From CAVZLD01 sp964522605 (GTDB lineage Bacteria > Planctomycetota > Planctomycetia > Pirellulales > Pirellulaceae): a DNA stretch of 52,937 bases. Of the stretch, positions 1 through 10,640 are shown in pieces. Every line of letters begins with the position of its first letter. Within the stretch, counting starts at the first letter, position 1. A model generated the notes under the pieces. It saw only the letters and a program-made list of their open reading frames with translations, searched no databases and was not told where the DNA came from. Location of the stretch: positions 1 to 52,937 of the forward strand of contig CAZFWV010000009.1 in the NCBI GenBank assembly GCA_964522605.1, in the 5' to 3' direction. Made by a program: the position numbers and the translations under genes.

Positions 1-3000
1 GGAACCCCGGGTGCGCTGGATGCCAAGGTTCCCTATCCATTAGATGATTTGAGCTTGGACGCACCCGATCCCGATTCCGTTCTGGAACTGGCCCTGCTGC
101 CGGATTACTGGAATTTCTCAAGCAGCCGATTTTCGGCATGGAATTACCGTGTGATCACGCCCGTTGGTAATTCCGTTCAATGGGGCGAAGACGCAGCAGG
201 TGGCTGGGATGAGAGTTGGGACGCCGTCGACTATCAGAACTTCTTTCTCGCGCGGATTCCGACGAACAACAAGGACTTAATTCCCTCGTTTCATCGGCCG
301 CAATTGATCCGGCACTGGATGGCCCGTCTGAATGATGCGAGTAATCCGTTGGCGAGTGCGTCGGTCACCTGGGATGGAGACCCGGAGTTCCGGGCGAACC
401 ACTTGCGTCGCTACATTTCCGCGCGTCCTTTGCCCCAGCCCGATGAACATCCGTTCTTTACGGGCAGCAACCCAGCCATGACCGTCGTTTGGATTCCTAA
501 TCCGAACGCTCCGCCGGGCAGTCTGATGCTACGGAATGATCCCCTGTTGCCTCAGGACCTGGATGGGGACGGAACGCCTAACGTTTATGATCTAGAAGTT
601 GATCCAGATGATTACGTACCGTTAGTCGACGGTCCGTGGGATGTTGACAACGACGGAGATGGAATTCCGGATAGTGTTTGGGTGGACCTTGGGGCGCCGA
701 TCAAGGTGGCGGCGGATGGACGGCGTTACAAGCCGTTATTCGCCGTTCTCTGTGTGGATCTCGATGGCCGGCTCAATCTGAATGCGCACGGTCCAAATCC
801 GGCTTTACCCAGCATGCCGTTGGCGCGAAATGGTGCTGGTGGGGTCTCGACAAAGGAACTCAGTGTCACGCGCGGCCAGGGGTATGGTCCAGCGGAAATT
901 CGATCGGATGAGATCCTGACGTTCCCAGACTTCCGTTCTTTGGCGGAGAGCCGCTACCAGGGATATGTACCGAATGATCTGGGGCCCGGGCTGCCTGGAC
1001 AACTGGATGCTCTCGCCTCGTTGAAAACGTGGGGAGAGCGGATGAACCCGCGGTCACAGGTCGATTTCTTTGGAGCCGGAGCGGTCTATCTGGATCAGTT
1101 CGGGTATCCGTTGACGGTGACCCCTGGGCTCAACAGTTACGACGACCCCTACGAAACCAATTTGGTAGAGCCCCAAGCGAGCGATCAGGTTTACGGCATC
1201 GAAGAACTTGAAAAGCTGCTGCGCGCCTATGATGCGGATAGCGTCACGCTAACATCGCGCATTACTAGCCTGACAAGCGGTTTGACGAGTTTCTCGGAAC
1301 TCAATGAGCTGCGACGCTACACGACGCATTCGTTTGATATTCCTGTGGTCAGCTCCGTGCCATCCGATCAGAATTGGCGGAAGACTTACGGCGTCGATGC
1401 CACGCCTGCGAAGATTCTGCGGGGGTTGCTCGATACCGCATTTCCTGTTGCGAGTACAGATGACGAAAAGCTAAGCCGAGAGCGACGGCTGGATGAACAG
1501 ATCAAGTTGATGATTCCCTACGAAGTCCGGATGGGACGCCGCATGGATGTGAATCGGCCTCTCGAAGGAGTGATCGAGGATGATACCTCGTGGTACTGGT
1601 CTTGGCCCGCCGAGAATGCGAGTCTTAATCGTTTCAAATGCGAAGCCGCTTTTGCCGTGGGAGATCCCCATTATCTGTTGGCCAATAATCAAACGAATCC
1701 GTATTTCTCGCGGCAAGTCTACGCTCGACATCTCTACTGCATGATGATGCTCTTGGCCGAGTCCACAGGATTTGAGCTGCCAACGGACACCGAGCAGAAC
1801 CAGTCCGGCGTGAATCCCGATCGAAGGATCCTTGCGCGACGAATTGCCCAGTGGGCCGTCAATGTTGTCGACTTCCGCGATACGGATTCCGTCATGACGC
1901 CGTTTGAGTTTGACCTCGATCCGTTCGACGAAGATGGCTGGAATGTGGATGATAACTTCCAAACGGGGACCACAGACAACGGGGGAAGTGATGGGAGCGA
2001 CCGAGCCGTCGTGTGGGGTTGTGAGTACCCTGAGCTTCTGTTCACCGAGTCATTAGCGTTTCACGATCGTCGAGTGCGAGATACGAAATCCGAAGCAGGC
2101 GATGACGCCGCAAAACGCCGACCGAATGACAGTGAGCACGATAACACGGATGACAATCCCGATAATAACATCGAACCCGACGAGGATTTGGACCAATTCC
2201 GGATTCCGGAAGGCTCTCTGTACCTGGAGCTGTATTGCACCGGGAATCCCAACGTCATCGGGACTTCTAACTCCGAGTTGTACACGAACGGTGCGCTTGA
2301 GTTAGATCGAGTCGTGCCCGATCCGAATGGGTTCTCACCCGTTTGGCGAATCGCGATTGTGCGTCCGCCCGAATTGGTTACGAGTGATGATCCAGATAAA
2401 GACCCGGCTCTTGCAGCTAATGACCAAGCCTCGGTCGACCGGTGGGCATTAACGCGGCCCGCTCTCGATCAGTATCTGGGCTTTCGCCCCGATGATCTTT
2501 CAATGCTCCCGCGGGATCCGACCAGATTGACCGTATCGGACCTGCCCACGGTTGTTCCAGAGCGTTTTGTTTATTTCACACGGGACTTACCGACAACGGT
2601 GAAGGAGCAGGGTGCCTTTTACAATCAGTCGAATTGGTCCACTGCAGCCAACAATCGTGCTGTCGTACAACCAGGCACCGTTCTAGTTCTTGGACCGCGT
2701 CCGATAACGATTCTTGGCTCGAAGGTGCGAGAACAGCTGCCGACTCCGATCGGGGATACCGAAGTATCGACTGAGTCTCTGCAGACGCAGAGCATCACTC
2801 TGCGGCCCGATGGATTGGAATTCGTCCACTTAGGCGACAATCGCACATATCCACGAACACCGACCGGTACACGGGGTTTCGTGATCGCGGCCGATCCGCC
2901 CCGCCCAATTGATGCGAATGATGATGACTGGTGGACCCAGCCCAACACACCGAACGAAAGTCCGAGGAGACTTGTTGGTCTAAACGTTTCTGAGCCGCTC

Positions 3001-4932
3001 AGCGGGCCCCAATACTACAGGGCTCCGGATTTTGAGAATACGGATCCGTTGCGGCAGGACAGCTATCCGGATGGAGAACTGCCGGACACGCCACTGGACG
3101 ATCGTCCGGGGCGCCCTCTCGCTCAACGAGGCCTGAATGAGGGAGTGCTTCCGCAATTCCGCGTCGCCTTGTTGCAGCGGCTGGCAAACCCGAGTCTGCC
3201 TTTTGATGCGGAGACGAATCCTTACCTTACGATTGACGCCCACGCAATCGATCTGACCGTATTCAACGGGGAAGACTTCAATGGCGAAGAGGATCGTAAG
3301 CCAGCCGGTTGGGTGAACACCGATCAGAAATTTGCCGACGACCAAGATCCGCAACCCGAGAAGGAAAACGGCTATTTCGATCCCGTGCCTGGAAGTCCTC
3401 CGCCACCAACGTCGGAGCAATTCCCGCCGGTGAAGGCAGATGTGGAGGCTTGGCATTTCGGACCAAGGCAGAGAGGCTCGCTTTCACGTTTCCCGGTCAG
3501 TCAGCAAGAAATGGGGCTGTGGCAACGACGGGCACGTCTGTGGGGCGATCCAATCCCGATGCCGCCCGGATTCGCGGGGCTGCTGCCTCCTCCGCCGTGG
3601 CCGTCCGGTTACTCCGTTCTGATCCCAGAACTGTGGAACGGTTTCAGTACGTCGTCTTTGGGAATCGAACGACTGGCCGATCAGAACAAGCAGCTTCGGG
3701 AAAGGTTCAAAATCGACCATTACTTTCCCTTCCAGCCCGGTGGGACTTTGCCGGGTACGACGCAAAGTTTCGAGACCCTCGGAACACACAACCAGTGGTA
3801 CGATCGGTCCTTCGTCGGGCAGTGGAAGGGAGTGAAGCCGTACGCGTGGCTGACTTGGAAGAATGCCGATTTCACCAGCCCGCTCGAGATGATGCTCGTG
3901 CCTGCGAGTTCACCCTGGCGATTGGCCTATGAATTCAATTTCCAGCGGGGAGCTGCGAATGATCCGTATGAAGACTTCCGTTCCCCGTTTGGTCATTTGC
4001 TCAATTTCTTTCAGTGCGCAAGACGGGCGAACGAAGAGTCACCCGATTTGGCGCGGATCTTTGATTTCCTGGAGGTGCGTTCGCCGTTTGTTGGGACCGA
4101 AACGTGGCTGACGACGGAGTTTCAAGGTGTTTCGGCACCGCCAATCCGCAGCCCCAGCGATCCGTTTGATCCAAGTCGGTCGCCTTTTGAGTCGGAAGTT
4201 GCGGACCTGCATACTCCGTTCAACCGAGTCTTGGAATTCCGCGATCCCGGCCGGATCAACATCAACACGATCTCGGATCCAGCGATCTGGAAGGCAATTG
4301 ACCCCAAAGGAGATCAATTGTCGGATGTTTCACATCAATTGACGAGTTGGGCGAACGTGCAGAAGTCGATGATTGGTTCGACCAATCCATTGAATCGCCC
4401 CGCCTACTATTCAAATCCATTTCGCTCGGCTGCGAGTGCCCAACTCATGCCGTTGGATTCTCTGGAAAAGAGTCCATCCGAAGTGACCCTCCTTCGCCCG
4501 GATCCCAACGTGGACCGCAGGCCATTGTTCTTCTTCGAAGAGGACAATGATGATTTTGCCACCGGAGCGCAACCATACAATAACCCAGAAGGCAATGCAT
4601 ATTTCCGGTATCACAAAATTCAGCGCTTAAACAATCTGCTCACAACGCACTCGAACGTGTACGCCATCTGGATTACGGTGGGGTATTTCGAACTGCTGCC
4701 ATGGACCCCGCGGAAACCTGATGGAACCGTGGATCCCTCGGTTGCATTTGCGCCCAAGGATGCGATTCAGGCGGCTGGCTTTGAACTTGGCCCCGAACTC
4801 GGCAGCGACACGGGCCAGATCCGGCGGCATCGGGCGTTCTATATTGTCGATCGGTCGATTCCTGTGGCGTTTGAGCCGGGTGAGAATCACAACGTCGATA
4901 AGGCGATCCTGCTGCGAAGGATGATCGAGTAG
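1..4932 (+). CDS. Giant GspK/cassette-A-like surface protein, 5' end missing
   Basis: The frame is open from the first base of the window to the TAG at 4930-4932, so this is the C-terminal 1643 residues of a longer protein. Near residues 186-231 there are two Asp-rich calcium-loop-like motifs (DLDGDGTPN and DNDGDGIPDSVWVD), followed at about 254-264 by LDGRLNLNAHG. Near residue 1417 is GRININT, which resembles the G-R-(I/L)-N-(I/L)-N-T stretch of GspK-type minor pseudopilins and of the large 'cassette A' proteins of Verrucomicrobia and Planctomycetes. Acidic low-complexity stretches lie around residues 690-730. No membrane segment is visible in the part present; an N-terminal pilin-like helix would lie upstream of the window. 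Inference: an envelope or pseudopilus-associated protein. A plain secreted Ca-binding protein is the alternative. The coding frame itself is secure; the function is weakly supported. Confidence 0.8.
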   Translation, partial: GTPGALDAKVPYPLDDLSLDAPDPDSVLELALLPDYWNFSSSRFSAWNYRVITPVGNSVQWGEDAAGGWDESWDAVDYQNFFLARIPTNNKDLIPSFHRPQLIRHWMARLNDASNPLASASVTWDGDPEFRANHLRRYISARPLPQPDEHPFFTGSNPAMTVVWIPNPNAPPGSLMLRNDPLLPQDLDGDGTPNVYDLEVDPDDYVPLVDGPWDVDNDGDGIPDSVWVDLGAPIKVAADGRRYKPLFAVLCVDLDGRLNLNAHGPNPALPSMPLARNGAGGVSTKELSVTRGQGYGPAEIRSDEILTFPDFRSLAESRYQGYVPNDLGPGLPGQLDALASLKTWGERMNPRSQVDFFGAGAVYLDQFGYPLTVTPGLNSYDDPYETNLVEPQASDQVYGIEELEKLLRAYDADSVTLTSRITSLTSGLTSFSELNELRRYTTHSFDIPVVSSVPSDQNWRKTYGVDATPAKILRGLLDTAFPVASTDDEKLSRERRLDEQIKLMIPYEVRMGRRMDVNRPLEGVIEDDTSWYWSWPAENASLNRFKCEAAFAVGDPHYLLANNQTNPYFSRQVYARHLYCMMMLLAESTGFELPTDTEQNQSGVNPDRRILARRIAQWAVNVVDFRDTDSVMTPFEFDLDPFDEDGWNVDDNFQTGTTDNGGSDGSDRAVVWGCEYPELLFTESLAFHDRRVRDTKSEAGDDAAKRRPNDSEHDNTDDNPDNNIEPDEDLDQFRIPEGSLYLELYCTGNPNVIGTSNSELYTNGALELDRVVPDPNGFSPVWRIAIVRPPELVTSDDPDKDPALAANDQASVDRWALTRPALDQYLGFRPDDLSMLPRDPTRLTVSDLPTVVPERFVYFTRDLPTTVKEQGAFYNQSNWSTAANNRAVVQPGTVLVLGPRPITILGSKVREQLPTPIGDTEVSTESLQTQSITLRPDGLEFVHLGDNRTYPRTPTGTRGFVIAADPPRPIDANDDDWWTQPNTPNESPRRLVGLNVSEPLSGPQYYRAPDFENTDPLRQDSYPDGELPDTPLDDRPGRPLAQRGLNEGVLPQFRVALLQRLANPSLPFDAETNPYLTIDAHAIDLTVFNGEDFNGEEDRKPAGWVNTDQKFADDQDPQPEKENGYFDPVPGSPPPPTSEQFPPVKADVEAWHFGPRQRGSLSRFPVSQQEMGLWQRRARLWGDPIPMPPGFAGLLPPPPWPSGYSVLIPELWNGFSTSSLGIERLADQNKQLRERFKIDHYFPFQPGGTLPGTTQSFETLGTHNQWYDRSFVGQWKGVKPYAWLTWKNADFTSPLEMMLVPASSPWRLAYEFNFQRGAANDPYEDFRSPFGHLLNFFQCARRANEESPDLARIFDFLEVRSPFVGTETWLTTEFQGVSAPPIRSPSDPFDPSRSPFESEVADLHTPFNRVLEFRDPGRININTISDPAIWKAIDPKGDQLSDVSHQLTSWANVQKSMIGSTNPLNRPAYYSNPFRSAASAQLMPLDSLEKSPSEVTLLRPDPNVDRRPLFFFEEDNDDFATGAQPYNNPEGNAYFRYHKIQRLNNLLTTHSNVYAIWITVGYFELLPWTPRKPDGTVDPSVAFAPKDAIQAAGFELGPELGSDTGQIRRHRAFYIVDRSIPVAFEPGENHNVDKAILLRRMIE

Positions 4933-4978
4933 CCGGTCGGCGCGCATTTTCAGCACCGAAGGTGCGCCGCGAAGTCAG

Positions 4979-5026
4979 CCTGGGGTCAGAGGACGTGAGT
5001 GCAACGAACGTCCTCGCAACCCCAGG
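4979..5026. repeat. Palindromic spacer repeat, inverted copy
   Basis: An outer stem CCTGGGGT (4979-4986) pairs with ACCCCAGG (5019-5026), and an inner stem GAGGACG-like (4989-4995) pairs with CGTCCTC (5009-5015). The flank 4952-4978 (AGCACCGAAGGTGCG and following bases) is the reverse complement of the flank found after the two copies at 5197 and 5386, so this copy is the same element in opposite orientation. It lies 46 bases after the stop of the giant gene and could act as a transcription end. Confidence 0.75.
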
Positions 5027-5084
5027 ATCCATGGTCGAACGATGGTCGTCGGTCGAGTCCGTTCCGTTGGTCAACACCGCCACG

Positions 5085-5467
5085 TCCCGAGACCGAAATG
5101 TGCGCGTCCCGCCCGCGGTTCGTTTCGGCCTCGGCAGCCCGCCGCCGATCGACGACGATTGAGGATTCGGCCGAGGGTCGTCCGGTTGCGTTCTCTCCTG
5201 GGGCTGCGAGGTCTTCGTCCTCTTGCCCCAGGCTGACTTAGGGTCGCACCGTTGGTGCTTCGGAATGCGCTCGACCTGACGGCGAAATGCGCGCGGTCCG
5301 ACCGCAGATCATTTCGGCCTCGGCACGCCGCTGCGGATTGGCAACGATTGAGGCCTCGGCCGACGGACGTCAGGTTGTGTTTCGTCCTGGGGCTGCGAGG
5401 ATCTTCGTCCTCTTGCCCCAGGCTGAAATCGGGCCGCACCTTTGGTGCTCCGGAATGCGCTCGACCT
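5085..5467. repeat. Two tandem units of a 189-base degenerate repeat
   Basis: The block from about 5085 to 5272 is repeated from about 5280 to 5467. Shared landmarks are GACCGAAATGTGCGCG / GACGGCGAAATGCGCGCG, TTTCGGCCTCGGCA, ACGATTGAGG, and the stem CCTGGGG...CCCCAGG at 5197-5232 and 5386-5422, exactly 189 bases apart. A third unit begins at 5452 (GAATGCGCTCGACCTGACG) and stops. With the inverted copy at 4979 it fills the 702-base spacer 4933-5634, in which I see no gene. Confidence 0.75.
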
Positions 5468-5634
5468 GACGACGAAAACCGTCTTCTGTCCCGGCTTCTC
5501 TCACTTGACTTGAGATTTCGACGCTCAACGGCGACAATGGAGACACCTGCTATCCCCGGACCGGTGGTTTCCTGCCAGGTTTCCGAGGGTAGTGTTCCTT
5601 CCCTCCGACCAATCCCTCGCAAACCTGAGGCCCG

Positions 5635-8253
5635 ATGATGGTGCGCGTGAGACTCTGCCTGCTGCTGGTCAGTGTTGTTGCATTCGTTTTCGCTTTTGCT
5701 TTCGCTTCGCATTCCGCCTGGGCACAGTCCGCGGCGACCGATCCAGCGGACTTTGCTGGTACGATCCGGCCGATTCTGTCGGACAAATGCTTTCATTGTC
5801 ACGGGCCGGATGAAGCGAGCCGCGAAGCCGATCTGCGACTGGACGTCGAGGAAGCCGCCAAGGAGTACGCGATCGTGGCGGGTGAACCGGACGACTCGGT
5901 CGTGCTGGAGCGGATCGAAAGCGACGATCCCGATACGAAAATGCCGCCGCCCGATTCGGGCAAGAGCCTCACGCAGGACGAGATCCAGTTGATTCGGCAA
6001 TGGATCGAGCAGGGAGCGCCGTACCAGAGTCACTGGTCGCTGATTCCACCGCAACGTCCCGAACTGCCGGCGGTAAACGATCCCGAGTGGCCGCAGAACG
6101 CCATCGATCGATTTATCCTCGCGCGTCTGGAGCGCGAGGGATTGGCGCCTTCGCCCGAGGCGGATCGCGTGACGCTGCTGCGCCGCGTGACGCTGGATTT
6201 GACCGGACTGCCGCCGACCCCTGAGGAGGTCGATGCGTTCCTGGCCGACATGGCGCCGGACGCCTACGAACGGGTCGTCGATCGCCTGCTTCGCTCGCCG
6301 CGCTACGGCGAACACATGGCCCGTTTCTGGCTTGACGCCGCCCGCTACGGCGATACGCACGGGTTGCATCTGGATAACTATCGCGAGATCTGGCCCTATC
6401 GCGATTGGGTTGTTCGCGCCTTCAATTGCAACCAACCGTACGATCAGTTCGTGACCGAGCAACTCGCAGGCGATCTGCTTCCCAATCCAACCACGGATCA
6501 ACTGATCGCCACCGGCTTCAATCGCTGCAATGTGACGACCAGTGAAGGGGGTTCGATCGAAGAAGAGGTCTACGTGCGAAACGTGGTCGATCGCGTTGTG
6601 ACCACCGGAACCGTCTTCCTGGGCATGACGTTCGAATGCACCCGCTGTCACAATCACAAGTATGACCCGCTGACGATGGACGACTTCTATTCACTGTTTG
6701 CCTTCTTCAACAGCCTGGATGGCAGTCCCTTGGATGGCAATGCCAAGGACCACGCGCCTGTCCTTCGTCTGCCAACCGACGAGCAACAGCAGCGACTGGA
6801 CGAGCTAAATCGTCAGGTTGCCACGTTGGAGACTCGACTGAAGGGGGCTTGGCCGGAACTCGATGAACAACAGCAGCAATGGGAACAGAAGCTGCGCGAA
6901 GCAAAACCGGCCGAAGGAGAGGCGGCCGCTCCAGCCGCGGACGCGCCGGCGGAACAAGAAAAGGAGCAGCAAGGCGAAAAAGTTCCCGACGAGATCCTGG
7001 CATTGATCGGGACCCAACCGGAGTCGCGCGAGGCGGCACAACAGCAGCAATTGCGCGATTACTTCCGCGAGAAGGTCGCGCAGTCCGACGCTCTGAAGCA
7101 GACGCAGGACGAGCTGAAACAATCGCGGGAAGCTCGCTCGCAACTCGAATCCCAGATTCCCCTGACGCTGATCTGGCGAGAGCGCAAAGAGCTACGTCCG
7201 GCGTACCTATTGAAGCGGGGTGAATACGACCAGCAAGGCCATCAGCTTACGCGTCGGACCCCGAATGCTTTGCCACCAATGGATACCGACCTGCCGCTCG
7301 ACCGGTTGGGCCTGGCTCGCTGGCTGGTCGATCCCCAGCATCCGCTGACGGCGCGCGTGGCGGTGAACCGATTCTGGCAGCAGCTGTTTGGTATTGGTTT
7401 GGTGAAAACAGCCGAGGATTTCGGCTCGCAAGGAGAAGCTCCCAGCCATCCGCAACTGCTGGACTGGTTGGCCGTGCAGTTCATCGAAGATGGTTGGGAC
7501 ATCAAGGCGGCGATGAAGCGGATGGTAATGTCGGCCACGTACCGCCAATCGTCGCATGTGACTCCCAAGTTGCATGAGCGTGATCCGCGGAATCGTTTGC
7601 TGGCGCGGGGACCGCGGTTCCGGCTCGATGCAGAAATGCTGCGCGATCAGGCCTTGTTCGTCAGCGGACTGCTCGTGGAACAGATGGGCGGTCCGAGTGT
7701 CAAACCGCCGCAACCGGATGGCTTGTGGTTTGCCGTCGGCTATTCAGGTTCGAACACGGTTCGCTTCGTTCCCGATCAGGGGCCCGACAAAGTGCATCGC
7801 CGCACGCTGTACACGTTCATCAAGCGGACCTCACCGCCTCCGCAAATGAGCACCTTTGACGCGCCATCGCGCGAAGCATGCACAGTGCGTCGTGAACGAA
7901 CGAACACACCGCTTCAGGCACTCCTGCTGCTGAACGATCCGCAGTACGTTGAAGCGGCGCGAGCGCTGGCCGCTCGAACCATGCACGAGGCGGGAATGGA
8001 GGCAGAGAGTTGTGCAGATCACATGTTTCGACTGTGTGTCGGCCGGCATCCCAACGAGTGGGAACGGCAGCAGTTGGTGCAGGAGTTTCAGCGACATCAA
8101 CGCACGTATGAGGCGAATCGTGAGGCGGCGAAGGAGCTGACACATGTCGGTGAGGCTCCCGCGGCAGGCGACCTGGCGGTCGAGCAACTGGCCGCCTGGA
8201 CGATGGTGGCCAATCTGGTGCTGAACCTCGACGAAGTGGTGAACAAGAACTGA
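5635..8253 (+). CDS. PSCyt1-DUF1549-DUF1553 exported cytochrome-like protein
   Basis: An 872-residue planctomycete-type protein. A signal peptide covers residues 1-31 (hydrophobic core, AWA cleavage region). It is followed by a PSCyt1 domain with a heme-binding CFHCH at 52-56, then DUF1549 (about 135-350) that carries the family motif CTRCHNHKYDP with a second CxxCH at 335-339, and C-terminal DUF1553 (about 555-850). Between the two DUFs, residues 380-510 form a Gln/Glu/Ala-rich predicted coiled coil. The start ATG at 5635 is preceded by GAGG. The gene is followed after 20 bases by a DUF1501 gene, the standard partner, so the two are an operon. Known for the family: abundant in planctomycetes and proposed to work in extracytoplasmic polysaccharide use, but no reaction is established. 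Family assignment is firm; function is open. Confidence 0.93.
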   Translation: MMVRVRLCLLLVSVVAFVFAFAFASHSAWAQSAATDPADFAGTIRPILSDKCFHCHGPDEASREADLRLDVEEAAKEYAIVAGEPDDSVVLERIESDDPDTKMPPPDSGKSLTQDEIQLIRQWIEQGAPYQSHWSLIPPQRPELPAVNDPEWPQNAIDRFILARLEREGLAPSPEADRVTLLRRVTLDLTGLPPTPEEVDAFLADMAPDAYERVVDRLLRSPRYGEHMARFWLDAARYGDTHGLHLDNYREIWPYRDWVVRAFNCNQPYDQFVTEQLAGDLLPNPTTDQLIATGFNRCNVTTSEGGSIEEEVYVRNVVDRVVTTGTVFLGMTFECTRCHNHKYDPLTMDDFYSLFAFFNSLDGSPLDGNAKDHAPVLRLPTDEQQQRLDELNRQVATLETRLKGAWPELDEQQQQWEQKLREAKPAEGEAAAPAADAPAEQEKEQQGEKVPDEILALIGTQPESREAAQQQQLRDYFREKVAQSDALKQTQDELKQSREARSQLESQIPLTLIWRERKELRPAYLLKRGEYDQQGHQLTRRTPNALPPMDTDLPLDRLGLARWLVDPQHPLTARVAVNRFWQQLFGIGLVKTAEDFGSQGEAPSHPQLLDWLAVQFIEDGWDIKAAMKRMVMSATYRQSSHVTPKLHERDPRNRLLARGPRFRLDAEMLRDQALFVSGLLVEQMGGPSVKPPQPDGLWFAVGYSGSNTVRFVPDQGPDKVHRRTLYTFIKRTSPPPQMSTFDAPSREACTVRRERTNTPLQALLLLNDPQYVEAARALAARTMHEAGMEAESCADHMFRLCVGRHPNEWERQQLVQEFQRHQRTYEANREAAKELTHVGEAPAAGDLAVEQLAAWTMVANLVLNLDEVVNKN

Positions 8254-8273
8254 ACGTCTCGGGAGTTGACGAT

Positions 8274-9728
<1,455 letters not shown>

Positions 9729-9737
9729 AGACGACTG

Positions 9738-9912
9738 TAGCCGAAGTCCCCTGTTTGTAGCCGAAGTTGTTTGGAGCCGAAGTTGTTTGTAGCCGAAGTC
9801 GTGAGACTTCGGAGGATCTGGGGTGTGTCCGAATTCTCACGAATTCGGCTACGAAGCGGACTTCGTCCGATGCAAGCACGCTCGACACGTACAATTCTCA
9901 CGAATTCGGCTA
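9738..9912. repeat. Cluster of TAGCCGAAGT / CCGAATTC palindromes between convergent genes
   Basis: The core (T/G)AGCCGAAGT starts at 9738, 9758, 9774 and 9790 (steps of 20, 16 and 16 bases). Two exact hairpins follow: CCGAAGTC-GTGA-GACTTCGG (9793-9812) and CCGAATTC-TCAC-GAATTCGG (9829-9848). A degenerate third, ending GAATTCGGCTAC, spans about 9889-9912. The cluster fills the gap between the convergent DUF1501 and trkA-type genes and may serve as a two-way terminator, although neither hairpin has a clear T-run. Confidence 0.75.
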
Positions 9913-9943
9913 CGGCCCGTCGCGCTGCACTCTTCGCTTCCTG

Positions 9944-10609
9944 TCAGCTGGCTTCGCGAAGTCGCTCAACGTCTCTTTGCTTGCCGACCAGCAGCAACAG
10001 TTGATCGGGATTGACCTGAAACGTACCGTCGGGAAACATCGAGAGTTTGCCGGACAGGGCGTCCTTGATGCCGACGACCCAGACACCGAACTTGCGCCGT
10101 AAATCCAGTTGTTGCAGCGTCATTCCGGCGAAGTGATCGGGTGCGGCGATCTCCACGAAACTGTACTCCGGATCGATCGGCAGGAAATCGATGATATTGG
10201 GCCAGGTCATCTGATCGGCTAGTTCCTGGGCAATCTCCGTTTCGGGAAAGATCACGCGATCGATGCCCAGGCTTCGCAGTAATCGGCCGTGTTCGGGTGT
10301 GACTCCCTTGACGATAATGCGGTGGGCTCCCAGTTCTTTGGCGTGCAGGGTTGCCAGCAGCGATTGCGTGATATCCTCACCCAGGCTGACAAACACGGCC
10401 TTGGCATCCTTCATCGCCAAGTGTTCGAGCGTTTCTCGCTCTGTCGCATCTCCGATGATCGCCTCGTACAGCACGTCCTTCAGCTCTTCGACGCGTTCCC
10501 GACTGCCGTCGACGCCCGTAACGCGACAACCGTTTTTGCACAACCGCTCGGCGAGTGCCGTGCCGAAAGAACCCAATCCAATCACAATGAAGTGTTTTGT
10601 GTCAACCAT
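9944..10609 (-). CDS. ktrA: KtrA/TrkA-type potassium channel regulatory subunit
   Basis: A 221-residue soluble protein with one RCK unit: a Rossmann RCK_N domain with the nucleotide-binding GLGSFG motif at residues 11-16 and an acidic residue at the end of the second strand (VTGVDGSRE), then an RCK_C domain in the last 80 residues. Single-RCK length matches KtrA rather than the double-RCK TrkA of enterobacteria. It lies 31 bases downstream of the KtrB/TrkH-type membrane subunit on the same strand, so the two form a potassium-uptake operon. Expected role: a cytoplasmic ring that gates the pore in response to nucleotides. Confidence 0.93.
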   Translation of the reverse strand: MVDTKHFIVIGLGSFGTALAERLCKNGCRVTGVDGSRERVEELKDVLYEAIIGDATERETLEHLAMKDAKAVFVSLGEDITQSLLATLHAKELGAHRIIVKGVTPEHGRLLRSLGIDRVIFPETEIAQELADQMTWPNIIDFLPIDPEYSFVEIAAPDHFAGMTLQQLDLRRKFGVWVVGIKDALSGKLSMFPDGTFQVNPDQLLLLVGKQRDVERLREAS

Positions 10610-10640
10610 CGATCTCGAATACCATTCAGTAACAACGGGT

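Noticed and set aside
5071..6657. Long minus-strand open frame (528 codons)
   Set aside because: It lies opposite the clear PSCyt1/DUF1549/DUF1553 gene and runs through the repeat spacer. Its composition is Arg/Gly/His-rich, as expected from the antisense strand of a GC-rich gene.
9738..9848. Regularly spaced TAGCCGAAGT units as a possible CRISPR
   Set aside because: Units are about 10 bases with 6-10 base spacing and spacers are not unique; this is a palindromic repeat cluster, not a CRISPR array.
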